Under the pieces are notes generated by a model. It saw only the letters and a program-made list of their open reading frames with translations. It was not told the origin of the DNA and made no database searches. 64,000 nt of DNA. Origin: Ligustrum vulgare. Taxonomy: Eukaryota > Streptophyta > Magnoliopsida > Lamiales > Oleaceae. The position numbers and the translations under genes are program-made. The stretch spans positions 34,950,929 to 35,014,928 of the forward strand of contig OY743190.1 in assembly GCA_963555705.1 (NCBI GenBank), in the 5' to 3' direction. Each line of letters begins with the position of its first letter. Within the stretch, counting starts at the first letter, position 1. Below, in pieces: positions 24,501-35,999 of the stretch.

Positions 24501-24569
24501 TCCGGCTCGTGGGCCGGACCAAATGCTAAGTTCATGGGTTGAGACGGCCCGGCCTATTTGACATTCCTA
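21538..24569 (+). mobile_element. hAT element with broken transposase, 3.0 kb
   Basis: Ends TAGGGATGGTAAA and TAGGAATGTCAAA (right end, reversed) with perfect 8-bp duplications AGTCTTAA at 21530-21537 and 24570-24577 define a full-length element. Subterminal regions carry many GGCTCG/CGAGCC motifs, typical transposase-binding repeats. The transposase gene inside is listed separately and is inactive. Confidence 0.92.
21985..24151 (+). pseudogene. hAT (Ac-like) transposase, frameshifted and stopped
   Basis: Domains appear in family order: an N-terminal acidic region from about 21985, a BED zinc finger at 22248-22448 (CKTCGKLFFWKK then HLKRNC), the RNase-H-like catalytic region at 22482-23279 (FTSDWWTGNNYRCY; CHILNLIVQDGL), a DUF4413-like part at 23307-23903, and the C-terminal dimerisation domain to 24151 (YPIVSMIARDLLAPPVSTVA, SEAAFSAG). 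Breaks include a frame change near 22248, another between the zinc finger and catalytic region, TAG at 23277-23279 in place of a likely Trp, a frame change near 23,890, and TGA at 24071-24073. It acts in the nucleus in living relatives. Here it cannot make a full protein. Confidence 0.9.
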
Positions 24570-24715
24570 AGTCTTAAGCATACTGTCGACAATATTTATT
24601 TAAGCATTTTATTTTGTGTATGGCTATAATGAAGAATTATAAATCTGTATGACGATGATTATATTTATATCAAGAATTGTCACTGAACAAACTTTGCATT
24701 TCTATGCTATCTTAA

Positions 24716-26141
24716 TCTTAATATATATAATAACAATATAGCCGTCACATAAATCCGCACATAGTTTCCCGTCATTTTTACTTGCTATTTTAGGAAACTT
24801 TGTAATTTTATTAATTATTTTAATAATTGAATTAGGAAACTTCAATTAATGCAAAATTAATTATAGGTGACATGTAATAAATGACTTATTGATTTGTAAA
24901 AAATAAAAAAATCTATAAAAAGGTCAAATTGTATATTATTTTTATTCTTTTGATAATTATTGTAATATTTTGAAGTAAAAAAATATGCAATATAGATGTC
25001 AAATTCAAGATCTTAACGAGAAGTTCAATATAAGCTAACAAATGAAAGCAAACTCTAAATATATCATTCATAAAATTGTCTCAAATAATAAAGGTAAAAG
25101 TTTTACTTATATTTTTTACTTTTTTCAATATCCAATCTTTTTAATTTATCTCATTTAAGTCATAAAATGATATCTATTATTTCTTACCTAACTTTAATTT
25201 GACATAAATGATTAATTTCAAATCTTTTTTCTTATCAAATGAAAAGAAATAATAGATATCCAATCTTTCTAAGTAAATTCAATTGAATCATTTTAATTTT
25301 TACAACTTTAGGTTTCGATAAACTCTTTGGTAGTTTTGAAATTAATTTTATAAATTTACTCATGTTGTTCATTTATCTATTTTTTAATTTTTATAAATTT
25401 AAAATAACATCAATTTGTAAAATATATACTACAGACTTTAACAATTAATTCATTGAATTCTACAGAAAACAAAAATATAAGGTTTTATCAAACTTATTCT
25501 ATTTAAAAATAAAATATGGTCAATACAGTTATTTAACATGCACAAAAAATAGTTTTTGTGTGTGTGTGTGTGTGTAACATGATCATTTTTAATATTTGAT
25601 GAAAAATAAAATGTTACGTTGTATTTGAAACCATTGAATAGGAGTAAGTTTGATATAGACTATAGAAATAGTTTTAAATGCATGATTGAAAGTGAAAGAA
25701 TGTAGTATAAAAAATAAAATAATTGTCAAATCAATCAATTGAGTGGTTGAAAATTGATTTTCTTTTTTTAGAATGTGTGGTTAAAAAGTAGTATGTGCAA
25801 TTGTGAAAAATTAGTTTTATTGTTAAAAAAAAAAATGAATAATCAATTCTATATGAATAAATAAATTAAGAAAATTAAAGAATGACCAATTAACTGTTAA
25901 AAAAAATGCAATTTATAACCTTTTTTTTCTTTTTTCTTTTTTGATTGTATATTGAATATACAATTTATGCATTAAAGTGAGAAATCTAATAAGGAGAAAT
26001 GAAATTACAAATTATTCACAATTTGTGGATACAAGATATTATTATTATTTTTTATTGTATTATTTTTATCGAGCATTGTATTTTTACAACTTATTTAATA
26101 AATATTATTTATTTCGTGCATCGCACGGGTGCGATTACTAG
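24716..26141 (+). mobile_element. Non-autonomous Helitron, about 1.4 kb
   Basis: The 3' end has a 5-bp-stem hairpin (CGTGC-ATC-GCACG, 26115-26127) followed 11 bp later by CTAG (26138-26141) and a host T, the Helitron signature. A plausible 5' end TCTTAATATATATAATAAC begins at 24716 after a host A. There is no target duplication, as expected. The interior is A/T-rich with no Rep/helicase coding. The 3' end is firmer than the 5' end. Confidence 0.7.
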
Positions 26142-26204
26142 TAATATACAATGCTAATCAAGTTACAACATTGTAAACGAACCCAAACTAAAAGAAAGCA
26201 CCAC

Positions 26205-26475
26205 CACCACATCTCCCAATGGCAAAGGAGTTGGCCGATAACTTGTCCGACGCAGTCATATGTAGTGTTCGAATCCTGACGGCTGAATTTACAGTTGAAT
26301 AATAGATTCGTTCCCTATGACAAGCGGGAGTTACCTTATTCCGCGAGGCCTTACTGAGTGTCATCCACCCTGTCTCTAGGAAACATAACTTGCGATTTAT
26401 CTCTTGAACCAATAATTAAGGATAGGATCTCTTCGAGCCCCAATGGGTGGGTTACTCCTTTCTTTTTTTTTCCCC
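26205..26475 (+). mobile_element. Probable SINE
   Basis: An A-box-like TGGCAAAGGAG (26221) and a B-box GTTCGAATCC (26267) are spaced as in tRNA-derived RNA polymerase III promoters. About 190 bp downstream the block ends in GGGTTACTCCTTTC and a T run. The start and target duplication are not resolved. A 74-codon antisense frame across it is a shadow. Confidence 0.45.
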
Positions 26476-26536
26476 AATACATGGAGTGAGAATAAAGTAT
26501 GTAATTTGGAAAAACGAGAAAGAAAAAAGTTAAAGC

Positions 26537-26544
26537 TATAAAAG
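26537..26544 (+). promoter_or_regulatory. TATA box of galacturonan-binding protein gene
   Basis: TATAAAAG lies 123 bp upstream of the ATG at 26667, a normal plant spacing for a short 5' UTR. Confidence 0.5.
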
Positions 26545-26666
26545 TGCTCCACCACATTAAGATTCTCCTCTTTATTTGATTAACACTTTTATTCACTATA
26601 CAATTCATCTAGATTTCCTAGTTAAAACAACACAAATCTTGAATAATATCAACCTTATTAACGTCC

Positions 26667-28122
26667 ATGGCTTCTCGATTATTCTACTTAAAATCATTAT
26701 CCTCTACCAGTAATTTTCATTTCTTACTGATTCTCGTACTCATATTTCCATGTCTGAAACTAGCTGAATCCCAAGCAAGACTGTGTAGAACATCCTGCGG
26801 AGACATACCAATCAACTATCCTTTTGGCATTGATGATGGCTGTGGCAGCCCTTATTACAGACACATCCTCGTATGCTCAAACTCGGGACAACTCGAACTC
26901 AGAACCCCTTCAGGAAGATATCCAGTTACTAACATCAGCTATACAGATCCTTACATTCTGGTCACTGATCCATTCATGTGGAATTGCCAAGACCGTGAGA
27001 ATTTTCGCCCCACCAGACCCTTTAGTCTAGACACCAGCACGCATCTGCGATTATCCTCTCAGAACGACTATCTTTTCTTCAACTGTAGTGAAAATGATGT
27101 GATAATGGAACCAAAGCCCATGTTTTGCGAACGTTTCCCTGAACAATGTGATTCTACATGTGACAGTTCTAGTTATCTTTGCCGGCACTTGCCAAGGTGT
27201 GCATTCGCATTGCGTGAAAGTTCCTGCTGTTCTTACTACCCCAAGGCAACTGAGTCATTAAGGATGATGCTCAAATATTGTGCAACTTATACTAGTGTGT
27301 ATTGGAGAAATCTTGGCATTACTCCGGGATATAATCAGGTTCCTGAATATGGAATCCGGGTTGATTATGAAATTCCGGTCACTACGCGTTGCCTCAGGTG
27401 CCAGGACAATGTAAAGGGACGCGGAGTTTGTGGGTTCGATACAGAATCTCAGAACTTCTTGTGCTTGTGTAAGAAGGGAAATGTTACCACCTACTGTGCA
27501 GGCATGCCTTTTCTTTGAATTTGTTATATAGTATCTATCTTGATTTATTATTATAGTACACAATTTAATTCTGTTGCTATAACAAAATCTTGAATAATTT
27601 GTTATGCTGCAGATCCAAGTTTTCAGCATTCTAGGCCAGGAGCAGTAGCAGGTGATTGCGTGTTGCAAATGATTTATGAAATTAGAGCATGTCCTTTAAT
27701 CCTGAGTTTCCCATTGGACACATTGTCATGGTTTTTTGGCAACTTTTTGACATATCTCGTAATACACGAATTGTTCCAAGGGATTTTTGTCCCAATTGTG
27801 TGGGCGCGTCCTCAGAACTTTTAACCATTGACCTCATGATATGAGGATTCTAAAAACATCCCTAGTACCAGTTGGGACAAAAATATCCTTCAAAAGCAAA
27901 CAATTCGTGTCATACGATATACGCCAAAAGGCTACCAAAAAACAACATACATCTCATGTCTTTGACATTAATTAATTAATTCAAATATGTACAGGAACTG
28001 TGACCGCGGTTTCAGTTGCTGGAGCATTTGGGATTGGAGCTGGTGTTTGGTATCTGAGAAAGTTGAGAGCAAAAGCGCCCGTAACACATGGTGTTCAAAG
28101 CAATGAGAACAGGCTTTTCTGA
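26667..28122 (+). CDS. WAK-type galacturonan-binding (GUB_WAK) membrane protein
   Basis: Three exons are inferred: 26667-27501, 27613-27651 and 27995-28122, giving about 333 residues. An N-terminal hydrophobic segment (residues 1-36) is a signal peptide. CRTSCGDIPINYPFGI at about 40-55 begins the Cys-rich galacturonan-binding domain of wall-associated receptor kinases. Further Cys-rich sequence runs to CLCKKGN, and a C-terminal hydrophobic segment (GAFGIGAGVWYL) is followed by a basic tail and NENRLF. There is no kinase domain, so the protein probably binds pectin at the cell surface and signals, if at all, through partners. Intron 1 appears to use GC rather than GT at its 5' site (CAG|GCATGC); a GT four bases upstream of that intron start (TACT|GTGCAG) would need a different join. 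Intron 2 carries a foldback MITE. The neighbour is a pectate lyase on the opposite strand. Confidence 0.88.
27731..27943. mobile_element. Foldback MITE in intron 2
   Basis: About 70 bp at each end form an imperfect inverted repeat (GGTTTTTTGGCAACTTTTTG at the left; CCAAAAGGCTACCAAAAAAC at the right; inner part ACGAATTGTT / AACAATTCGT and TTTTTGTCCCAA / TTGGGACAAAAA). No clear target duplication was found, so the class (Mutator-like or other) is open. Confidence 0.7.
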
Positions 28123-28410
28123 GAGCATTCCTTTTCTTTTTTCTAATCTATACTATCTTCCATTTTTCTTGGTTTTTTCTGTCATTGTTTATAAAGAATG
28201 GTTCTGTGCACTTCACTAAACTAGAAATTTTAAAACCAAACTGCAAATCAAATCTCTGTTTTATCATTGGGAACTTGCAAAACTGCAGTTGGAAATTTTA
28301 CACAATTGGAAGCAAAAGCACTGTGCTAACACAAAAAACTAATCACTTCAACTTCTGCTCAATTTCTTTAAGGGGTTGATTAAATTCATTAATAGAAATA
28401 TTTACATGAT

Positions 28411-29957
28411 TCAACATGCTTTAGTACTGCATCTCAAAGGGCCGGCATCCGACGTTAGAGCAAGCACCTTTAACCCGTCCGCGACGGGAAACGCCTGGGA
28501 CTTGGTGTAACCAGGTGCAGTACTTCCCCATCCTGATTGAATAAAATAAGCTCCATTCACAAATCTGTCCTTGGATGATCTCCATTTCCAATTCTTCCAC
28601 CCATTCTTGACCTCTCGTTTTGTAATCTGTATAATGTCAAAGAATCCCATTTAAGCACAATAAATGGGAAAAAAAGTGATTAATTTTTAATAAATATTTG
28701 ACTTACTTGTTTTGAATAAGTGTTTTTGGGAGCCATGTAGTAATTTCCTTCACTAAAGATGGTTGGATTAGCACTGCCACCAATAGCATACATTTCCCAC
28801 ATATCATATCTATTGTTTGCCACATGAGAGTATCCTAGCCTGACCCTACTTCCCAGGATAAATTTATTATTTTCTTATATAAAAAATTAATTTAAATAGT
28901 CTAGAACTCGAAAACTTTATTACCTTGGCATCCTTTGAACTAAACCAGGGCCAAAATGATTGAAAGCAACAGTCACTTTCATAACTTTGTCCTCCATATT
29001 ATTATCGTCGTGTCCAAATAACATAACCTGATATCATAATCGAGTCATGTTCAGTACTACGTGAGAATTACAAGTAATGACAATTGAAATCTAAATATTC
29101 CAAGTCAACAAGAAATTAGGTAAATATCAGTTAAGTTATGTAAGGAAACACAATGATGGTGAGAGGTTGTGCATCATCGAATTGTGCGACGTAAGCTCAT
29201 GCATCATGACTTACAATCCACGTAATATCATGCATCAAAAAAATAATTCCTAAAAGTTTGAGAAAATGTGGTTACTTACTTTGTCATGTTGTGAAAAGAA
29301 GTTGTTAGAGATGGTAATGGCAGTTGAAGCATGGATTACATCGATTAGGCCGTCGGCGCTGCGAGCAAGAAAACAGTGATCAATCCATACATCAGTCGAA
29401 TCAAATATATCGATGGCGTCCCCATCGGAGCCTCTCCGGTGGCCAACATGGGTCGGGCTGTCCCGAACAAGGCCGGACTTTCCCGGCTTACAGTCATGAA
29501 TGCTAATCCCATGTATAATAACGTGGCTAACATGTTGTACCGTAATGCATGGCCCATAAGCAATTTCCACTCTCACTCCTCTCCCATCAATGGTCTTAAA
29601 ACTGTTTATCATAAGCTCATTTCTAAGAGTAATTACCATGTCTTTTGCAAAGATAATCCATAATGGCTTTGATTGGATCACACCGTACCGGAGTGTGCCC
29701 GGTTTAGGATTTGCTGGATCGTCGGATGGATTCGTTACCACATACGTCGCCCCTTTCTTTCCTCCGATAGCGTTTCTGCCAAAACCTACGGCGCAATCCG
29801 CCAGTGCACGGCGGTTGGCCACCCAGTTGGATTTTCCCCGCCAACAAGAGTCTATAACATTCATGACGTTCTTGTTTGAATAATAATCAGCTAGTAATGG
29901 GGATATGCATAAAACCAGAAGATTGACAATCAGTAAGAGGGTGGCTGTGGATGCCAT
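28411..29957 (-). CDS. Pectate lyase (polysaccharide lyase family 1), secreted
   Basis: Four exons on the minus strand, 29280-29957, 28924-29027, 28707-28845 and 28411-28626, join in frame with GT-AG introns to give 378 residues, the usual size. It cleaves de-esterified pectin by beta-elimination in the wall, needing calcium. A signal peptide covers residues 1-23. Family marks include [27 protein letters not shown], written here only as its start GKKGATYVV and end GTLRYG, then DGDAIDIF, the calcium-site [26 protein letters not shown], and the catalytic-arginine motif [15 protein letters not shown], and a terminal Cys-rich [13 protein letters not shown]. All key residues expected are present, so it is probably functional. 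It lies tail to tail with the galacturonan-binding gene, 289 bp apart. Confidence 0.95.
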
Positions 29958-29989
29958 TAATTTTACAATGTGCTACTAAAATTGTTGAT

Positions 29990-30020
29990 GTGAAGATATA
30001 TATGTATATGAATGAATGAA
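29990..30020 (-). promoter_or_regulatory. TATA-like region upstream of pectate lyase
   Basis: On the minus strand CATATACATATATATC lies about 40-60 bp before the ATG at 29957. It is A/T-rich and could be the TATA region of the gene, though the spacing is short. Confidence 0.35.
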
Positions 30021-30059
30021 TATTGAAAGGTGGTGGCCACGTTAAATAGGACTGTTTCT

Positions 30060-31030
30060 TTGGGATTTTAGCTAAGACTTTGGGGAGAAAATAGACGTGA
30101 TGGCACGAGCTGAAGGGTTATTGACTTCATGAAAATCTAAGGTTTAGCCTCTGAAATTGGAGTCTATTTATTATTTGACCTTTTAATCTTTATATATATA
30201 TATATATAGATTTCTTGAGTTCGATGAATGTTGTTCATTAATAGTTCTATCGTACGGATTGAAGAGAATATGGGAGTTGACTCTTCATCCGTCTTAGTTT
30301 GGAAGTTTATTAAAAAAAAAAAAAAAAAATTTATCATTTTGACATTCAGATGTCTGATTTAAGTGATATTAACGATTTGGTGGAGATTAAAATTATATTT
30401 TTAGTAAATTTTAATAAAAATTGATGAACTGTATGATTGAAAAGTTGTGGAACCCATAAAATATATGGTTAAAATTAATTGTTAACTTTGACTCTATTTG
30501 TAAAATCTTTTGTATTTAAAAATATGTTTTCTTATATTTTCGAGATAAAATATTTGATTGAAAAGTAAAGAAAAATTATATGTGATTAAAAAGTGATTTA
30601 AATACTTCGAAATTACAAGACTAACAAAGACGACGCACGGACTTATAGTTGCTTGCCTTCAAGGTGACAGTCGCGTCCAGTCGCCCACTAGTCACTGCAG
30701 GTTTTTAACACATCGCAGTCAATATATCCAAGAAAGTGTTGATCATTCTAAGGTCGAGGATAAGTGTACGGTATAATTAGGCTCTTAGACAGTCCAACAT
30801 TTTGTGCATTATTTTAATGCCACGCTGAAGCATTGTTATGCAATAATATTGATTAAACATGAGTAAAAAATGACTTCTTGAATGTGGAGATGCTATTATT
30901 TCTATTTGAAGAAGCCAAAAAAGGGTACAGGAAAAGGAGGGATTTCAACGAGACAGTTGGAACTGAATTGGAAACAGAAGAAAAGGAAAAATGATACAGA
31001 AGATTGGAATGAAATCTGATAAGTGTTATA
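30060..31030. other. Intergenic, no gene recognised
   Basis: A/T-rich spacer between the pectate lyase and cytochrome b561 genes, which are divergently transcribed. It contains a short (TA)n run near 30,194 and a 16-base A run near 30,312. Both promoters probably lie at its edges. Confidence 0.5.
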
Positions 31031-31033
31031 TAC

Positions 31034-31040
31034 TATAAAG
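31034..31040 (+). promoter_or_regulatory. TATA box of cytochrome b561 gene
   Basis: TATAAAG lies about 200 bp upstream of the ATG at 31237. The spacing is on the long side but allows a normal 5' UTR. Confidence 0.4.
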
Positions 31041-31236
31041 AGTAGTTGAAAAATGCTTCCCTGGTCTACTAAGCAAGGGATATATTCTTTAAGCCAATAG
31101 TACTTAAATATACCAAATGTTGCACTGCAAATGAAAATTTTGAGCTGTGCACTTTACTTTATGCAAACTATTTGGAATCTGATAGTTTTGCTCACAGATT
31201 TCAAATGGCAAATAGAGTACCAGAATAAAGACTAAT

Positions 31237-32240
31237 ATGAGACTAGTATCTATGATCTTCCCTAGTCTTATTACGTTATGTATAATCGGGTACTCACCTT
31301 TTCTCGCTGCCCAAACACCTTCACTCGATGAAGAGTTCATTCTCACGAATTCAACTAAGTCCCTTCATGAGGATATTCACCCTCAAAAGTGGCAGGAAAA
31401 GCATTCCATTGCGCTTGAGAGCCCAAATGATGGACGGACAACTGACCTATTTAGGCCTTGGAGGGCTGGACAGTTATCTCATCACCATCGACATTTAAGG
31501 ACTGTAAGAGCTTGTTCATTACTTCTTATTTTTGCCACTGTGTGATTGCCAGTTCTTACATTTTATCATAAGTCAAATTATCTCATATGGCCTTATGACA
31601 GACTCATGGAACTGTAAACATAATAGGATGGGGAATTCTTTTACCTATTGGAGTGATAATCGCAAGGTACTTCAAGAAACTGCCATTCAACGGAAATGAC
31701 CGGTACTCTCTTCATGTTGTGTCTCAAGTATCAGGCTTTCTTCTTGGCACAGTTGGCTGGGGACTTGGTTTGGCCATAAAAAATGCAGCTAAAGAAACCA
31801 GTATGAGTACACACGGAATTCTTGGGACCATAATATTTGCATTCGCTACATTGCAAGTAAGAACAAAATTATATTTCTACCACGCTAATCCATAGATATT
31901 CACTGGCAGTCGCTGAACTTGTAGAGAAATCTCATTTGATCTCGCTACAAGTTCAGTGAATTTTACCAGTTGTAAGAAACGAAGCCCTTAGCTTACGTTT
32001 AATCAGTTGTTAGCCTTGTGTTTGCAGCCAAATGAAGGACATGAATGCCGCAAATACTGGGTGATATATCATCATATCATAGGGTATGCCCTGATTGTAG
32101 TAATTATAGCAAATGTATTTGAAGGGATAAACAATCAGAATCCTGAAGCACTCATCAAATTGAGATGGTTTTACGGTGTTGCAGTGGGGGTTCTGGCTTT
32201 GACTTCCCTGGCTCTTGAAGTCAAAAGATGGATTAATTAG
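31237..32240 (+). CDS. Cytochrome b561 domain membrane protein
   Basis: Three exons, 31237-31503, 31602-31856 and 32028-32240, join in phase with GT-AG introns to give 244 residues. Cytochromes b561 carry two b hemes and pass electrons across membranes, usually from ascorbate. An N-terminal signal-like segment (1-26) is followed by a soluble stretch and five hydrophobic helices. Conserved His occur at residues 91 (THGTVNIIGWGILLPIG), 127 (YSLHVVSQVSGF), 159 (STHGILGTI) and 189/190 (IYHHIIGYALIV), with the roughly 31-36-residue spacing expected for four heme ligands. No DOMON domain is attached, so it belongs with the short b561-only plant proteins. Frames are open and splice sites canonical, so it is probably functional. 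Confidence 0.9.
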
Positions 32241-32958
32241 ATTCATCTACAGATGGTTACTTTAAGCAGGCTAGAAATTCTTGAGAATTGTTCTCAAATG
32301 CATCTCTTTTATCATTTCTCCTTCCCTGTTTCTCAGGAGATTTTTCATTCTAAAATGCTGTCAGTAAAATTTTTGGATGGTATTCATGCAGATTCTGATT
32401 AATGTAAGTTCCAAATTTTTTTTTTTAGAAATTCATTGTTCTATTTAACTAAATTTGATTCTTAAAGTAGCCTTGTGTATTTATAATAGAACAAGTATAT
32501 CTATCTAGGCTCCTGACACCTCTTATACTGGAGTTAATTAAATAAATGATCATTAAAACGATTACTCGCTGCTCACTAACTACTTACTTACTGAACAAAA
32601 CGATTACTCGCTGTTCACTAATCTATTCAAATCGTTACCCATCTATTACTGGAGTGAAATTCTTACTCCCACTTGATGGAATTTGTAATGTGTCTAACTG
32701 AATCAGACGTACCTAATTCTAACCCCAAATTCAATTTCAGTCTGTAAGATTCTTCCCCCCACCCCCCAAAAAAAAAAAACGATTGTTCAATTGAACCCTT
32801 CTAGAAAACCTGAGCATGTCTTGATTTTGAACGACAAAGGTGACCCACAAGCCCCAGATGTGGAAGACAATCTCATTATAGAAGAAGCATTGTTGGACAC
32901 AGGGGAAGAGGTACCACACGGAGGTTAAAACTCTATCTGTTATGATGGAAGCTGTAAC

Positions 32959-32982
32959 TTTTTTTTTTTTTTTTTTTTTTTT
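32959..32982. repeat. T homopolymer
   Basis: A run of about 24 T lies just before the PPR fragment. It could be a relic of retroposition or simple slippage. Confidence 0.6.
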
Positions 32983-33074
32983 TGGGCATAAAGTAAATGG
33001 GGTTTTTGTTCGGCTTCTATATGATTATGCACTCCGTTTTGGAATATTCATACATTTTATCTCAAAGCTTTTGC

Positions 33075-33480
33075 ACAGAATAAAGGATGAAAATATAGTG
33101 CCTGATCAGCAGACTTTTGGATCAATGATCTCTGCAGTTGCGAGAGAGGGTAGTCACAGCAAAGGAATGATGGCTTAGGAGATGTTATCAGAATTTGTAC
33201 AGAATGGACTTTGCACCAAATGATGTCATGTTCTTATTTATTCTCTACTCCTGTAGTCACAAGGAGCATGTTCTAGGCATCCTACTTGATGCCTGTAGAG
33301 AAAATGGTAAGCCAGAGCTTGGAGATTTTATTGCCAAGGAAATTTCTGGTTTAAAGCCAGAAGATGCTGTTAAGTATGTGCAACTGGCTCACAGCTTTGC
33401 TTCAATGGCCAGATGGTATGGGGTGGGAGAAGCTTGACTCCAAATGAGATTTCTTGGAATGAGGAAAACTTCAGGTGGGA
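33075..33480 (+). pseudogene. PPR protein fragment (PLS class, E-domain region)
   Basis: Two frame-shifted pieces read as the end of a pentatricopeptide repeat protein, an organelle RNA-binding family. DENIVPDQQTFGSMISAVAR at about 33,090-33,150 is a PPR motif. RMDFAPNDVMFLFILYSCSH at about 33,200 is the next motif. ILLDACRENGKPELGDFIAK and YVQLAHSFASMARWYGVGEA match the E-domain region, which ends near GGSFIEKHG. A TAG at 33176-33178, a frame change and a TGA at 33435-33437 break it. No N-terminal array was found, so this is a fragment. Confidence 0.75.
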
Positions 33481-34230
33481 GTTTTATTGAAAAGCATGGC
33501 ACGATAATGACATTGTACTCGCCCACATTTCACATCTTCAATATGCAGAAACAATTTAAGTTTTGAGAAGTCTGATGTATGATATTAGGCAACTGGTATT
33601 AACTTCAGAACAAGAAGATTTTGTGTTTGATTCTTAGGTGCTCTAAAGATTAATGATGTTATGGAAAGAATGTGAACGCAAGAAAAGAGGCGTCAAATTC
33701 AAGAACGAGGATAATAGCAAGGCTAGAATCAAATGTTTATTGGCACCTATGCAGCAAAGCTATCAGAAATTTATTTTCTTAGAGGAGATCTTTCCAAGTT
33801 TTGCAGGATTCAATTGGATTAGTTGCTTTTTTCTAGTTGTTAATACTAGATTATTAAAAGACATTTTCTTCTAGTTATTCATTCCTACTAATAATGGAGG
33901 AATGGTAACAAACTCCAGTCTAGTTTCATTAAAACTTCCAACTATACATCCAAGGTCCAAGGATTTCTTTTGGTGTATACCCTCCAGCCTAGAAATAATA
34001 AGATACATCTCAGACAACATATTATCTATTTCTATCAAGTTCTCTACATGCTTCAATCTTATTTCCCTAATCTATGTTTCATGTGTGCACTATCTTCTCT
34101 AAGTTGTGTAGTCCATAAAATTTCCCTGCATTAATGTTAAACATTCCAGAGGCTGACCGAAAGAATCTTCTGATGTAAGTTGACAACAGTCAAAAGAATA
34201 CCCAACATTTGATGGCCCGTGCACTAGCAA
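33480..34230. other. Intergenic, no gene recognised
   Basis: A/T-rich spacer between the PPR fragment and the last exon of the GT14 pseudogene. Its right part would include that gene's 3' untranslated region. Open frames of 60-73 codons on both strands show no family resemblance. Confidence 0.5.
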
Positions 34231-35999
34231 AATCACGCTGGAGAATCCAGTATTGTATTGACGTCAAAGCTACCAACCACTCCTTGACTTAAAAGACGCA
34301 TGGCAGCTCCTTGAGAAAATTTCCTCGCAAACAGAAAACAAAGGGACGGACATAGAATTACTAAGGCACCACTCGGTTTCATAGTATACATGGTTGATAT
34401 CCTGTAAAATATTGGAAACGGTTATATGTTAGTGAATGCAAACCCAATTGGAAAACTGAAAAGAATAAAAGAAAACGGTGATTAGAATGTAGCTAAACTC
34501 GTATACCCAGGAAAAAAAATGTCTGAAATAAAGAGTACTTGTGGACAAATTCCATTACAGGATAGAAAAAATTCTCCTAGTCATGGTTATCTAGTCTACA
34601 CTTAAAAAGGGGGTAAGGAGTTGCATTGTTTTCGAAACATGCTTAGATATGTTATTTTTCCTAACATTTGAGTTTAACTCTTACCTTATTATCAAAATAA
34701 ACAACTTGTTTTCAACTTTGACCAACAAAATATTATTATTTAAAAACTTTTAAGTAGACTTCTTAAGCTTAGGCTGTCATTCTCTAATAGCAACGTAGTC
34801 ATATTGTCATGGTTATGGTCTAACTTCAATGCAGACACAATCAAACATTTATTGTCCAGCAACAAGAGAGAGAGATGCAATCTGCTGACCTTTATCCTTT
34901 TCATCTGTTCAGGCCTGGCATCTGCATAGCTAAATGTAATAGGATGCCAACTTTTATTTTCCATTTTTGTTGCGGATATGTTCCATATAGTGTAGGTCAC
35001 TGTTCTTCATTCAAGTTGAGCTTCAAGATTATTCATCTACCCAGAAGACAAAAGAAAGTATAATGGACAAACAATTCAAAACATGACTAGAACTTATAGC
35101 AAACCATTAAATATGGGAAAGCCACGTGACAAAGCAACCCAAACCAAGAAAAACAGAGTGGCAAGAAAAAAAATGTTAATTATATTAGATATGTATGTCA
35201 GAACAAATATTTACGTACCTCGAGTAATGTCTGCACATAATGTTCATCAGGGATACAATATACAATTGTGTTGTTTCTGAAGTTTCTGCAGTCAATGGTG
35301 GGAACATAATCAGATCGATTGGTGATTGGTACAGGAATAAAAATAAGAAAGATTATATTTATGAATCAAAGAGATGGATAAAATAAACACAACAAAATTA
35401 TGAAATCCAGAGGTGGTCTTAATAGAAGATTCATTTCCATTTCAGAACAGGGAGCAAAGGTAACTAACAAGATTCTGTTTTCCATAACTAACATCCACCG
35501 GCGGTCGTCTCTGCAAAGCAGTAAAATTTTATGAGTTTCCGTAGTGTATAAGTATCAATAATAAATCTTAAAAATAACATCCATTAAGAGCAGATCTATG
35601 TTCACAATTGTTGCTAAATTCTTTTGTGTTAACAGAGGAGCATTTATAATTTGTCTTCTTTATGGGGGTGGAGGTGGGGGTGAGGGCGGGGAGGGACAGG
35701 GAGAGGGGGAAGATTGACTTTGGATAGGGCATATAGACGTCAACTTTCTTCTGTAGCATAGATTTAACTAAAATATGAACTTTTTACAACCTACTATGGT
35801 TAAAATAAATCTATAATCATGGATCGTAATATCAGACCAAACAGAAATTAGGTTTTTTCAGATACAGCAATATACAATAGCAACTGCCAATATAGTATGA
35901 AGAATATACAACAAAGAAAACCATCATGGGGCCGAATATACCTTGCAAAACTTCCTGAAGACAGGAAAGACAACTTCATCATCTACAATGACTTCAGCA

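Noticed and set aside
29324..29883. Plus-strand open frames across the pectate lyase
   Set aside because: They are shadows of the well-supported minus-strand exon 1 of the pectate lyase gene.
32830..32930. Open stretch reading LILNDKGDPQAPDVEDNLII on the plus strand
   Set aside because: It looks somewhat coding but no family is recognised, it has no start, and it is not linked in frame to the PPR fragment. It was not annotated.
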